64,000 nt of DNA from Flagellimonas lutimaris (GTDB lineage: Bacteria; Bacteroidota; Bacteroidia; Flavobacteriales; Flavobacteriaceae): contig NZ_QXFH01000071.1 of assembly GCF_003581615.1 (NCBI RefSeq), positions 62,001-126,000 on the forward strand, in the 5' to 3' direction. The translations under genes were made by a program, and so were the position numbers. This document shows, in pieces, positions 18,453 through 27,354 of this stretch; the first letter of the stretch is position 1, and every line of letters begins with the position of its first letter. The notes beneath the pieces were generated by a model that saw only the letters and a list, made by a program, of their open reading frames with translations, searched no databases and was not told where the DNA came from.

Positions 18453-18536
18453 TGCCCACGACTGGAGTCGAACCAGCACGTCCTTTCGAACACTACCCCC
18501 TCAAGGTAGCGTGTCTACCAATTCCACCACGTGGGC
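18453..18536 (-). tRNA. tRNA-Leu (anticodon GAG)
   Basis: An 84-nt class II tRNA with a long variable arm. The acceptor stem is GCCCACG/CGTGGGC with discriminator A, the T arm contains GGTTCGACTCC, and the anticodon stem CTACC/GGTAG encloses loop TTGAGGG with anticodon GAG (plus-strand 18500-18502). It therefore reads CUC and CUU codons. The CCA end is not encoded. A strong terminator follows, and the gene stands alone. Confidence 0.97.
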
Positions 18537-18691
18537 CTTTGGAATTTTAGGTGTGCAAATATAATTTTTTTGCCTAAAACGGCAGGATTTAAATGGTATT
18601 TTATGATTAGTTAAATGTCTTTGGTTTTTTAATCGAATTATTTTTTGCTCTATAGCCATTAGCCCTTACATAAAATGATAATTTACTTCTA

Positions 18692-18721
18692 TTGGGAGGT
18701 GGATTAAATCCCTTAATTTTG
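18692..18721 (+). promoter_or_regulatory. Promoter of the MscS-type channel gene
   Basis: TTG at 18692-18694, a 19-nt spacer and TAATTTTG at 18714-18721 give a full match to the Bacteroidota promoter form. The start codon at 18747 follows 25 nt later. No Fnr-like repeat lies at the expected place. Confidence 0.65.
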
Positions 18722-18746
18722 TATTGTATTTCTTCAATGGAAAACT

Positions 18747-19997
18747 ATGGACAAAGACCTAGGTCGTTTACTGTACAATTATCTTTTAAAAACCGGAATG
18801 GGGGAGGGATTGGCCGCTTATCTCAATCTGTTTCTTCTTTTGATTGGGGTGCTAATCCTTGTATTGATTTTGGATGTGCTTATTTGGAAAGTTTTACGGG
18901 GTTTATCCGTTAAAATAGCTAGAAAGTCCAAAAACAATTTTGATAATTTTTTGGTAGCCCACCGTGTGCCTAGGTATGTGGCGCATATTGTGCCATTTAT
19001 AATTGTCCTTGAGTTTATTCCAGTGGCCTTTATAGACTTCGATTATGCCGAGAATATTGCATTGAAGACTACCAAAATCCTCTTCGTTTTTCTAATATTG
19101 ATTATTTTCCGGAAGTTTTTTAAAAGCGTAAATAGCTATTTAAAAACACTTTCCAGATTTAAGGATAAACCAATAGATAGTTACGTTCAGGTTTTCATGA
19201 TTTTTGCCTGGGCAGTCGGTTTGTTGACCATTTTTGCCATTGTTACCGATACCACGGTATGGAAATTTTTCACCGCTCTCGGTGCCGCTTCGGCAGTAAT
19301 CCTTCTGATATTTAAAGACTCTATTTTAGGTCTTGTGGCCAGTATTCAGGTTACTATTAATGATATGGTCCGCATTGGTGATTGGATTACATTTGAAAAG
19401 TATGGTGCCGATGGTGATGTGGTCGAGATAAGTTTGGCCACTGTAAAAGTTCAGAACTTTGATATGACCACCACTACAATACCCACTTATGCCCTGATTT
19501 CCGATTCGTTTAAAAACTGGCGCAGTATGCAGGCTTCGGGTGGTCGACGAATAAAAAGGTCTTTGGTTATCCGCCAAAATAGTATCAGGTTTTTAACGGA
19601 TGAAGACATAGAGGGATTAAAAAAAATTCAGTTGGTGGGAGCTTATATCAACACTAGAAATGAGCAAATCAATTCCTATAACGAATCAAACGAAATTGAT
19701 AAGGAACTATTGGTAAATGGAAGAAACATGACCAACTTTGGTGTATTCCGTAAATACGTGACCAATTATCTTGAAAGTCATTCCGCTATTAACAAGCAAA
19801 TGACCTTGATGGTTAGGCAATTACAGCCTACTTCGCAAGGTATTCCTTTGGAGGTTTATGCATTTAGTTCCGACAAACGTTGGGAAAACTATGAATACGT
19901 AATGGCCGATATTTTTGATCATCTATTGGCTGCCTTGCCATACTTTTCCCTTGAGCTGTTTGAGTTGCCTGTTTCATTGGACTCCATGCATAAATAA
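18747..19997 (+). CDS. MscS family mechanosensitive channel
   Basis: A 416-residue inner-membrane protein with about five N-terminal transmembrane helices and the MscS pore/beta domain: pore helix FFTALGAASAVILLIFKDSILGLVASIQVTINDMVRIGDWI and the beta segment GADGDVVEISLATVKVQNFDMTTTTIPTY. It has the length and C-terminal domain of the YbdG-like subfamily rather than the 286-residue MscS. The role is pressure release on hypo-osmotic shock. A second ATG at 18737 is in another frame. Confidence 0.9.
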   Translation: MDKDLGRLLYNYLLKTGMGEGLAAYLNLFLLLIGVLILVLILDVLIWKVLRGLSVKIARKSKNNFDNFLVAHRVPRYVAHIVPFIIVLEFIPVAFIDFDYAENIALKTTKILFVFLILIIFRKFFKSVNSYLKTLSRFKDKPIDSYVQVFMIFAWAVGLLTIFAIVTDTTVWKFFTALGAASAVILLIFKDSILGLVASIQVTINDMVRIGDWITFEKYGADGDVVEISLATVKVQNFDMTTTTIPTYALISDSFKNWRSMQASGGRRIKRSLVIRQNSIRFLTDEDIEGLKKIQLVGAYINTRNEQINSYNESNEIDKELLVNGRNMTNFGVFRKYVTNYLESHSAINKQMTLMVRQLQPTSQGIPLEVYAFSSDKRWENYEYVMADIFDHLLAALPYFSLELFELPVSLDSMHK

Positions 19998-20123
19998 AAA
20001 GTCTATACCTTGAGTGATTTTGAGTAACTACATAGGTGACTTTACCCTGGTCATTTATAGGTGACACAGAGTATAGATTGATGTTGAAGATAACGGCCTT
20101 AGGATTTTAAGAATGTCATGTGA

Positions 20124-20513
20124 CTATGTCCAGTATTCGGTTAGAAATTCAAAAAAATCCTTTTTAAGCTCAGCATAGATTTGACGTTGGGCTTCCATTT
20201 TCTTTCTAAATTTCACATGCTTTTCAACTAAAGAGACATCTAAAGCCTCTTCACCCACCTTACTATGTTCGGCCATATTGGATTCGTGCTCTTCGATGGT
20301 TTCCTTAAGATCGTTTATGACCCCTTCGTGTAAAATGAATTCATTTTGATAATGTTCCAATTTGGCAAGCACTTTTTGGTCTTCGTATCGGCCAATAAGT
20401 TCACTTAATCGGTTCTTAAAAGTTTTTAGCTCGTCTTTCCAAAATTCAAGCTCACGTTCCCATTGTTTGTGTTCAAAATGGAGGTCCAAATCGTAAATTA
20501 ATGTATTTTCCAT
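20124..20513 (-). CDS. Coiled-coil hypothetical protein, 129 aa
   Basis: Not recognised. An acidic, almost wholly helical protein with strong heptad patterning (WERELEFWKDELKTFKNRLSELIG; LEHYQNEFILHEGVINDLKETIEEHESNM). There is no signal peptide or membrane helix. It lies 67 nt downstream of ftsH on the same strand with no clear terminator between, so it may be co-transcribed with ftsH and share its Fnr-like control. The C-terminus ends in an aromatic EYWT. Confidence 0.65.
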   Translation of the reverse strand: MENTLIYDLDLHFEHKQWERELEFWKDELKTFKNRLSELIGRYEDQKVLAKLEHYQNEFILHEGVINDLKETIEEHESNMAEHSKVGEEALDVSLVEKHVKFRKKMEAQRQIYAELKKDFFEFLTEYWT

Positions 20514-20580
20514 GACTCTTTATTTTATGTTCAAAAAAGCTTGTAACTGCTTATTTGAATGGTTCTCTAAATTTGTTCTT

Positions 20581-22587
20581 TTAATCATTAAAATAATTTA
20601 CCAGAAAGTTGGGGTTACTTGGTTTTTCAGTACCCTTACCCAATAATTTTTCACCTCTCTTACCCAAGAGTTTTTCAAGATCATCTTTATCTACCACTTC
20701 TTTTTTTAATAGCAGTTGTGCTAAATTGTTTAACTCTTCTTTATGTTGTAACAGTAATTTTTTGGTTCGTTCATAGGCAGATATGATCAAATCACGTACT
20801 TCATGGTCAATTTGCTTGGCCATATCTTCACTATAGGGTTTTCCAAGTAAACGTTCGTTATCACCTGTAGAGTCATAAAAACTGATAGGGCCTATTTCAT
20901 CATCCAAACCATAGTAGGACACCATGGTATAGGCTTGTTTGGTTACTTTTTCAAGATCGTCCAAGGCCCCGGATGAGGGTTCTTTAAAGATTATTTCCTC
21001 CGCGGCCCTTCCACCAAGCGAGGCGCACAGCTGATCTATAAATTGCGATTTGGTTACAATTTGCCGCTCTTCCGGTAAATACCAAGCAGCTCCGAGTGAT
21101 TTCCCCCGAGGGATTATCGAAACCTTTACAAGGGAATCTACATGTTTTAGGTGCCAACTTGCAACGGCATGACCGGCTTCGTGGTAGGCAACAATTTCTT
21201 TTTCTTTTGGAGAAATGATCTTGCTTTTACGCTCCATCCCCACAATGACCCGGTCTCTTGCGGCCATAAAATCCTCTTGCTCCACTTCATTCTTTTTATT
21301 TCTTGCAGCAATTAGGGCGGCTTCATTACAAATATTGGCAATGTCTGCTCCGGAGAATCCCGGACTTAATTTGGCCAGAACTTCAATGTCTACATTTTTT
21401 GAAAGTTTTAAAGGACGGATATGAACCTTAAAAATTTCAGCACGTTCCGATTGGTTGGGCAGCTCCAAATAAATATGACGATCAAACCTTCCTGGGCGTA
21501 AAAGTGCCTTATCCAGCACATCGGGGCGGTTGGTGGCGGCCAAAACAATAACACCTGTGTTATCCCCAAAACCGTCCAACTCGGTAAGTAGTTGGTTCAA
21601 GGTGCTTTCGCGTTCATCATTGGCTTGAAATGCATTGATTTTTCCTCGAGAGCGTCCAACAGCATCAATCTCATCAATAAAAATAATGCTTGGTGCTTTT
21701 GCCTTAGCTTTTTTAAACAAATCTCGCACGCGCGATGCGCCAACTCCAACAAACATCTCTACAAACTCGGAACCCGACATGGAGAAAAAAGGAACTTGAG
21801 CTTCACCCGCAACAGCTTTGGCCATCAAGGTTTTTCCCGTACCGGGTGGTCCTACAAGCATGACACCTTTGGGGATTTTAGCACCTAACCTGGTGTAATC
21901 TTCCGGGTTTTTAAGGAAATCCACAACTTCCATTACTTCGGCCTTGGCTTCTTTGAGGCCGGCAATATCATTAAAGGTTACCTTGCTTTTGGTTCCTTTT
22001 TCGGTAAGTTTTGCCGTTGATTTCCCAAAATTGAACAAAGGGTTACCTCCTTTACCTCCTCCACCTATTCTTCGGAGTAGGAACATCCAAATAAAGATGA
22101 AAAAAGCTAAAGGTAATAACCATGATAAAATCGTAATTAAATTGGTCCGATTTTCATACCGTACATCAATTTTTTCAGATATACCGGCATTCTCTTGTGC
22201 TCTTTGTAGTTTGTTCTCAAAACTTTCGACGGAACCAATGGTGATGTAGTATTGGGGTCCCGAGTTAGAGGAAAGTAAACCGTCATTGTCCTCTTTGAAA
22301 TCCGGGTCATCCAGAAAACTTTTTTTAAGGTATATCTGTGCCACCTCTTTATTGATGACAATAATCCTTTCAATGGCGTTTTTGGCCAAAAGGGTATCTT
22401 CTAATTTAGACCAGCCAATTTCTTTGGATGCCCCAACGTTTTTGGTGAAAAATGGAAAAGCTATAAGAAAAAATAGAACTACCCAATATATCCAACTTAT
22501 ATTGCTTCTCCCTTTGGGAGGTTTTGGACTTTCATCCATATTCCTCTCATAGTTCTTGGTGTCCTTATATTCGGAATTGGTAGACAT
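20581..22587 (-). CDS. ftsH: ATP-dependent zinc metalloprotease FtsH
   Basis: A 668-residue membrane AAA+ protease that degrades misfolded and short-lived membrane and cytosolic proteins. Two transmembrane helices (about 31-48 and 150-171) flank a periplasmic domain. Then come Walker A GPPGTGKT (246-253), Walker [10 protein letters not shown] (about 301-309), the SRH region [20 protein letters not shown] and the zinc site HEAGH (469-473). Length is normal. The promoter is a perfect TAGATTTG preceded by an Fnr-like inverted repeat, suggesting that this copy is stress-induced; the genome may carry a second, housekeeping ftsH. Confidence 0.96.
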   Translation of the reverse strand: MSTNSEYKDTKNYERNMDESPKPPKGRSNISWIYWVVLFFLIAFPFFTKNVGASKEIGWSKLEDTLLAKNAIERIIVINKEVAQIYLKKSFLDDPDFKEDNDGLLSSNSGPQYYITIGSVESFENKLQRAQENAGISEKIDVRYENRTNLITILSWLLPLAFFIFIWMFLLRRIGGGGKGGNPLFNFGKSTAKLTEKGTKSKVTFNDIAGLKEAKAEVMEVVDFLKNPEDYTRLGAKIPKGVMLVGPPGTGKTLMAKAVAGEAQVPFFSMSGSEFVEMFVGVGASRVRDLFKKAKAKAPSIIFIDEIDAVGRSRGKINAFQANDERESTLNQLLTELDGFGDNTGVIVLAATNRPDVLDKALLRPGRFDRHIYLELPNQSERAEIFKVHIRPLKLSKNVDIEVLAKLSPGFSGADIANICNEAALIAARNKKNEVEQEDFMAARDRVIVGMERKSKIISPKEKEIVAYHEAGHAVASWHLKHVDSLVKVSIIPRGKSLGAAWYLPEERQIVTKSQFIDQLCASLGGRAAEEIIFKEPSSGALDDLEKVTKQAYTMVSYYGLDDEIGPISFYDSTGDNERLLGKPYSEDMAKQIDHEVRDLIISAYERTKKLLLQHKEELNNLAQLLLKKEVVDKDDLEKLLGKRGEKLLGKGTEKPSNPNFLVNYFND

Positions 22588-22642
22588 TTTGCTCCCATTT
22601 ACTTACTCATGTGGTGATGTAACCCATCGTAATGGATTATCT

Positions 22643-22686
22643 CAAATCTAGCTTACAATACTTTCATTTGAAATGATTTAGGTCAT
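22643..22686 (-). promoter_or_regulatory. Fnr-like operator plus promoter of ftsH
   Basis: Inverted repeat ATGAT-TTAG-GTCAT at 22673-22686 (centre 22679.5); on the minus strand TAGATTTG at 22650-22643 is a perfect TAnnTTTG. The repeat centre is 29.5 nt from the first T, the spacing common to the whole set. The predicted leader to the ftsH ATG is about 50 nt. Confidence 0.75.
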
Positions 22687-22750
22687 TCATGTTAACTTGA
22701 ATTCTGTACTATAAATATTTGATAACCCTATTATTTGCCTAGAAGTGTTC

Positions 22751-22794
22751 CTGATTTAGGTCATAGGAGACCCTGATTCATAATTGTATTTTTA
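22751..22794 (+). promoter_or_regulatory. Fnr-like operator plus promoter of the RNR operon
   Basis: Inverted repeat CTGAT-TTAG-GTCAT at 22751-22764 (centre 22757.5), then TATTTTTA at 22787-22794, a match to TAnnTTTG except for the last base. Spacing is 29.5 nt, as at ftsH. The core TGATTTAGGTCAT is identical in the two sites of this divergent region. The first start codon is at 22815. Confidence 0.75.
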
Positions 22795-22814
22795 GAAAGA
22801 CCAAAGCAGTTGTC

Positions 22815-23426
22815 ATGGACCTTCTTCAGGATAAAAAATACGTTTCATTGGATACCCGTAATCCTATATGGGATAGGATATTCACAGTGGCTCCTTTGGT
22901 GGTGGTGGGGACTAAAGAAAGGGATGGTTATGACCTGGCTCCAAAACATATGGCAACCCCTCTTGGGTTTGACAACTATTTTGGATTTGTGTGTACCCCT
23001 AGGCATGGGACATATCAAAATGTAAAAAAGACTGGAGAATTCACAGTGAGCTTCCCTACACCTGATCAAGTAACAACCACTTCCTTGAGCGCTTCGCCCA
23101 GAACGGAAGCATTGGCCAAATCACAACAAATTGTAGAAGCCTTGCCCTTGATTAAAGCGGCCTCCATGGATGCCCCTTTGGTAAAGGATGCTTATTTGTA
23201 CTTGGAATGTGAATTGTTCAAGATTATTGATGGTTTTGGTGAGAATAGCATCATAACGGGAAAAATAAAAGAGGCCTATGTGCACATTGATTATTTGAGG
23301 GTTTCAGAAAAGGACGAACAAGAACAATTAAAAAATAATCCGTTGCTGGCATATATTTCATATGGTCGTTTTGCCAAAATCGAAGAAACCTACAATTTTC
23401 CTTTTCCAAAAGATTTTAAAAGATGA
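22815..23426 (+). CDS. Flavin reductase-like flavoprotein
   Basis: A 203-residue protein of the flavin reductase-like (FMN-binding split barrel) family: TVAPLVVVGTKERDGYDLAPKHMATPLGFDNYFGFVC is the characteristic N-terminal FMN-binding stretch. Relatives reduce free flavin or act as flavoprotein oxygen/nitro-type reductases; the partner is unknown. It is the first gene of a four-gene operon (4-nt overlap with the peptidase) that ends with a class II ribonucleotide reductase, and an Fnr-like operator/promoter lies directly upstream. Confidence 0.75.
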   Translation: MDLLQDKKYVSLDTRNPIWDRIFTVAPLVVVGTKERDGYDLAPKHMATPLGFDNYFGFVCTPRHGTYQNVKKTGEFTVSFPTPDQVTTTSLSASPRTEALAKSQQIVEALPLIKAASMDAPLVKDAYLYLECELFKIIDGFGENSIITGKIKEAYVHIDYLRVSEKDEQEQLKNNPLLAYISYGRFAKIEETYNFPFPKDFKR

Positions 23427-24595
23427 CTTCCAAGGTAACACATATTGCAGATGGTATCTTGAATCAGCTCAAATCAAGGGAGAAGGAAATGTTGAATTTT
23501 TTGGAGGAACTTGTTTCGTTGGAATCACCTTCACGTGACCCTAAGTCCCAATATCAGATTTTAAAATTTATTGCGGAAGAGTTGAAGAAACTTGGTTTTT
23601 ATACACTTCATGTACCAGGAAAGGAAACAGGTGGATTTTTATATGCCAGACCTTTAAATAGGGATAAAAGCAAAGCTTCACAATTAATGATAGGCCATTG
23701 TGATACCGTTTGGGCACTCAATACGCTAAAGAAGATGCCATTGCGAAAAGATGGCCAAACTTTGAGCGGCCCTGGTGTTTATGATATGAAAGCGGGGCTC
23801 ACCCAAATCATTTTTGCCTTGAAGGCTATTGATGCATTGAATCTGAACTTGCCCCTAACACCGGTTATTTTAATCAACTCCGATGAAGAAATTGGAAGCA
23901 GGGAATCCCGAAGCGCCATTGAACGATTGGCCAAAGTTTGTGAGCGTGCCTATATTATGGAGCCTCCTTTGGGCTTGACGGGTAAACTGAAAACCGCCAG
24001 AAAAGGCCTTGGACGATTTACGATTACCGTAAAAGGTAAAGCTGCCCATGCTGGATTAGATCCTCAAAAAGGAGCCAGTGCTATCGTAGAGCTTTCCCAT
24101 CAGGTACAGCAGTTATATGCCATGAACGATTTTGATAAAGGTATTACGGTCAATGTAGGGATGATTGAAGGCGGTGTCTCGCCCAATGTAATTGCACCAG
24201 AAAGCAAAGCGGTGGTGGATGTCCGAGTGTTGAACAAAAAAGATGGAGAAAGGATTACAGAACAAATTCTTTCTCTCAAACCTACCTTGCCAGAGGTTGA
24301 AGTACATATAGAAGGAGGAATAGGAAGACCCCCAATGGAGCATACGGCAGGTAATCGTATGCTGTGGAAATTGGCCAAGGCAAAAGGAAGCCTTTTAGGC
24401 TTGGACTTGGAAGAAGCCACCGCAGGTGGAGGGTCGGATGGCAATACCACAAGTTTGTACACCGCCACCTTGGATGGATTGGGTACAACAGGGGATGGGG
24501 CCCATGCCCAACACGAACACATTTTATTGGACGAGTTTCCGGTTAGGACAGCATTACTGGCTCTTCTTATGCTGGCTGAAGCAGGAGACAATTAA
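23423..24595 (+). CDS. M20 family metallopeptidase
   Basis: A 390-residue zinc peptidase of the M20 family (glutamate carboxypeptidase-like). The metal-site segments are present: IGHCDTVW, GPGVYDMKAGLTQIIFAL, INSDEEIGSRESR, and a C-terminal GGGSDGNTTSLY with the late His in GDGAHAQHEH. The middle dimerisation domain starts at KGLGRFTITVKGKAAHAGLDP. The substrate may be a gamma-glutamyl or N-acyl amino acid. It overlaps the flavoprotein gene by 4 nt and lies 10 nt before the P-loop gene. Confidence 0.88.
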   Translation: MTSKVTHIADGILNQLKSREKEMLNFLEELVSLESPSRDPKSQYQILKFIAEELKKLGFYTLHVPGKETGGFLYARPLNRDKSKASQLMIGHCDTVWALNTLKKMPLRKDGQTLSGPGVYDMKAGLTQIIFALKAIDALNLNLPLTPVILINSDEEIGSRESRSAIERLAKVCERAYIMEPPLGLTGKLKTARKGLGRFTITVKGKAAHAGLDPQKGASAIVELSHQVQQLYAMNDFDKGITVNVGMIEGGVSPNVIAPESKAVVDVRVLNKKDGERITEQILSLKPTLPEVEVHIEGGIGRPPMEHTAGNRMLWKLAKAKGSLLGLDLEEATAGGGSDGNTTSLYTATLDGLGTTGDGAHAQHEHILLDEFPVRTALLALLMLAEAGDN

Positions 24596-24605
24596 ACTTT
24601 TTGTT

Positions 24606-25634
24606 ATGGACCACAAATATATTTATGCATCATTGACCCGAATATCCGATTTGGCAGAAAAAGGATTCGAACTAAAAGCGTTGCCCAGGGACAAATGGGG
24701 AACAGGCGATTATATCGTTTGTGAAATTTTGAACGAAGGTGGGGAGAGCTTAAAAATGGAACTTCCCAATGGTAGGATGCGAGGGGTTATAGCTGGCGAG
24801 CATATTGTCGGCGCATTAGGGGAACGTTATGCTACTTTGGAAGCCACCGGGAGCTGGAGAAATGTAGCGGACGATTTAAAAATGACGGTGCTTACGGGTG
24901 CAGGGCTTCTGGGGAAATTGACGTCCAAGTCCATGTTTATTCCCAAAATGATCAAGGTGATTTATAAGGGGCATGCCTTTAGGGATGGCAAAAAAGTAAC
25001 TATGGATGATTTTGTTGAGAAGATACCTAGGATTCCTTTTAATACACCAGTAATCGTGTTTGTGGGAACCTCTATGTCAGCGGGTAAAACAACATCAGCC
25101 CGAATTGTAACAAACATTTTTAAGCAAGCAGGATATAAAGTGGTCGGTGCAAAACTAACTGGAGCAGGACGTTATAAGGATATTTTGGCCTTTAAGGATG
25201 TGGGGGCAGATAGGATATTGGATTTTGTGGATGTGGGACTTCCTTCGTCCATTTGCCCAAAAGAGCGCTACAAAGAAAAGTTTGAACAGATGCTCAGTAG
25301 AATAGCCCAAGAAAATGCTGATGTTGCCATTATAGAAATTGGAGCCTCGCCTTTGGAGCCTTACAATGGGGATGTCGCCATAAATGCGCTAAGGGAACAT
25401 ATTAAGTGCACTATTTTAAGTGCTTCGGACCCTTATGCTGTTTATGGTTTGATGAAAGCCTTTGAACTGGTTCCAGATATTGTTACCGGGGTGGCCTCGA
25501 ATACTTTGGCGGGAGCTCGAATGGTAAAGGAATTGTGTGGTGTTAGAGCGTTGAACTTGATAGATTCCACTACCACAAAAGCATTAAAAGAAATTTTGAC
25601 GGAGAAAACAGGTATGTCACTCAAAACAAAATGA
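24606..25634 (+). CDS. P-loop NTPase of unassigned family
   Basis: A 342-residue protein with Walker A GTSMSAGKTT (about 154-163) and a probable Walker B DVAIIEIGASPLE. The 140-residue N-terminal domain is beta-rich (WGTGDYIVCEIL; NGRMRGVIAGEHIVGALGERYATLEATGSW) and not recognised. The domain order recalls DUF1611-like P-loop proteins, but I cannot confirm this. Start: the ATG at 24606 follows the peptidase stop by 10 nt; a longer reading from 24426 would only run through the peptidase gene in another frame. It overlaps the ribonucleotide reductase gene by 4 nt. Confidence 0.7.
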   Translation: MDHKYIYASLTRISDLAEKGFELKALPRDKWGTGDYIVCEILNEGGESLKMELPNGRMRGVIAGEHIVGALGERYATLEATGSWRNVADDLKMTVLTGAGLLGKLTSKSMFIPKMIKVIYKGHAFRDGKKVTMDDFVEKIPRIPFNTPVIVFVGTSMSAGKTTSARIVTNIFKQAGYKVVGAKLTGAGRYKDILAFKDVGADRILDFVDVGLPSSICPKERYKEKFEQMLSRIAQENADVAIIEIGASPLEPYNGDVAINALREHIKCTILSASDPYAVYGLMKAFELVPDIVTGVASNTLAGARMVKELCGVRALNLIDSTTTKALKEILTEKTGMSLKTK

Positions 25635-27346
25635 AACTTTCAGAAAACGCAAAGCAATTACTCAATGCCAGGTATTTGCTGAAGAATACGGAGGGAAAAA
25701 TAGTGGAATCCCCGAAAGAACTTTTTTGGAGAGTGGCCAAGTATGTGGCAAGTGTAGAAAAAGAGGATAGAAAAAAATGGGAAAATAAATTTTATGCCCT
25801 ACTGGCCAATCTCCATTTTTTACCCAATTCACCAACCTTAATGAATGCTGGACTACCGAATGGACAATTGAGCGCGTGTTTTGTTTTACCAGTGGAAGAT
25901 AGTTTGGATAGCATATTTACTACTTTAAAAAACATGGCCATGATTCATCAAAGTGGGGGAGGAACAGGATATAATTTTTCCCAGCTTCGTCCGCATGGAG
26001 ATATGGTTTCATCATCGGGAGGGGTTTCCTCGGGCCCCATGGCGTTTATCAAAATTTATGATACCGCAACGGAACATGTAAGGCAAGGAGGAAAACGAAG
26101 AGGAGCCAACATGGGAATTTTGAATGTGGACCATCCCGATATCGAAGAGTTTATCCTTTCAAAATCTGAAAGTAACACATTGCAAAATTTTAACCTTTCC
26201 GCGGGGATTACCGATGATTTTATGAAGGCGGTCCAAAGTGGGACAGATTGGAAATTGATAAACCCGAGGACAAAAAGGGTTACGAAAATCATCAAAGCCA
26301 GTAAGCTCTGGGATCAAATAGTTTCACAAGCTTGGGCTACAGGAGACCCAGGACTTATTTTTTTGGATACAATAAACAAACACAATCCAGTACCCGAACT
26401 AGGTAGAATCCAGAGTACCAACCCCTGTGGTGAAGTTCCCTTGTTCGAATATGAAAGTTGTAACCTGGGTTCCATCAATTTATCAAAAATGGTAAAACTT
26501 GAAGGAGATCAGGGAGAAGTGGATTGGAAGGTTTTGGAAAATACCATTGTCGTAGCCGTTAGGTTTTTGGACAATGTGATTTCGGCAAACCATTATTTAT
26601 TGTCTCAAATAGAACAAGAGACCAAAAGCAATAGAAAAATTGGACTTGGAATAATGGGGTGGGCCGAAATGTTAGCTTTGCTTAATATTTCCTACGCCTC
26701 GGAAGAAGCAGTTTTACTGGGAGAAAACCTTATGAAATTTGTTCAGGAGAAAAGCTATAGGACATCGGCAGAATTGGCTAAAGAACGGGGTGAGTTCCCC
26801 AATTGGAACAAAAGTGTTTTCTACCCTAATAAACCCATGAGAAATGCTACATGCAATAGTATAGCGCCTACGGGCAGCATTTCAGTAATCGCGGACACCT
26901 CGTATTCTATTGAACCTTTGTATGCCTTGGCCTACAAACGTGTTGGTATATTGGAAAACCAAACACAAATGGAGGTAAATCCGATTTTTGTGGGTAAAAT
27001 GAAAGAATTGGGCTTATGGACCGATGAGGTTAGGGAAGAAGTACTGGGTACAGGAAGTATTCAACAACTGAAGCATATTCCAAAAGAAGTAAGAAGAGTG
27101 TTCGAAACCAGCTTGGAGATTCCATGGGAATATCATTTGCAACATCAACGAGCTTTCCAGAAATATACGGACAATGCCGTATCAAAAACCATTAATCTTT
27201 CGAAAAATACCTCAAAAGAAACTGTTTCCAATATTTATAAGACTGCTTGGAAGTATGGACTAAAGGGAATAACGATTTACAGGGATGGGAGCAAGGCCAA
27301 TCAGGTTTTACAGGCCTGCCATTTAAATAAAAGCGCCAACTGTTGA
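25631..27346 (+). CDS. nrdJ: Class II (B12-dependent) ribonucleotide reductase
   Basis: A 571-residue ribonucleoside-diphosphate reductase of the adenosylcobalamin type, which makes deoxynucleotides without needing oxygen. The active site is N264-P-C266-G-E268, with redox partners C83 (LSACFVLP) and C277 (YESCNLGSINL). The signature GGGTGYNFSQLRPHGDMVSSSGGVSSGP and the loop NSIAPTGSISVIADTSYSIEP fit the NrdJ subgroup, not class I NrdA; no NrdB gene is adjacent. The C-terminal arm has a wide C-x7-C pair (ACHLNKSANC) rather than CxxC. Last gene of the Fnr-like-controlled operon. Confidence 0.85.
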   Translation: MKLSENAKQLLNARYLLKNTEGKIVESPKELFWRVAKYVASVEKEDRKKWENKFYALLANLHFLPNSPTLMNAGLPNGQLSACFVLPVEDSLDSIFTTLKNMAMIHQSGGGTGYNFSQLRPHGDMVSSSGGVSSGPMAFIKIYDTATEHVRQGGKRRGANMGILNVDHPDIEEFILSKSESNTLQNFNLSAGITDDFMKAVQSGTDWKLINPRTKRVTKIIKASKLWDQIVSQAWATGDPGLIFLDTINKHNPVPELGRIQSTNPCGEVPLFEYESCNLGSINLSKMVKLEGDQGEVDWKVLENTIVVAVRFLDNVISANHYLLSQIEQETKSNRKIGLGIMGWAEMLALLNISYASEEAVLLGENLMKFVQEKSYRTSAELAKERGEFPNWNKSVFYPNKPMRNATCNSIAPTGSISVIADTSYSIEPLYALAYKRVGILENQTQMEVNPIFVGKMKELGLWTDEVREEVLGTGSIQQLKHIPKEVRRVFETSLEIPWEYHLQHQRAFQKYTDNAVSKTINLSKNTSKETVSNIYKTAWKYGLKGITIYRDGSKANQVLQACHLNKSANC

Positions 27347-27354
27347 AAGTTTCT

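Noticed and set aside
20002..20083. Inverted repeat TCTATAC / GTATAGA between the MscS-type gene and the coiled-coil gene.
   Set aside because: Arms of 7 nt around a loop of about 65 nt; too weak to call a terminator or RNA.
24426..24605. N-terminal extension of the P-loop NTPase.
   Set aside because: Overlaps the M20 peptidase gene by 170 nt in another frame, and the ATG at 24606 sits naturally 10 nt after its stop.
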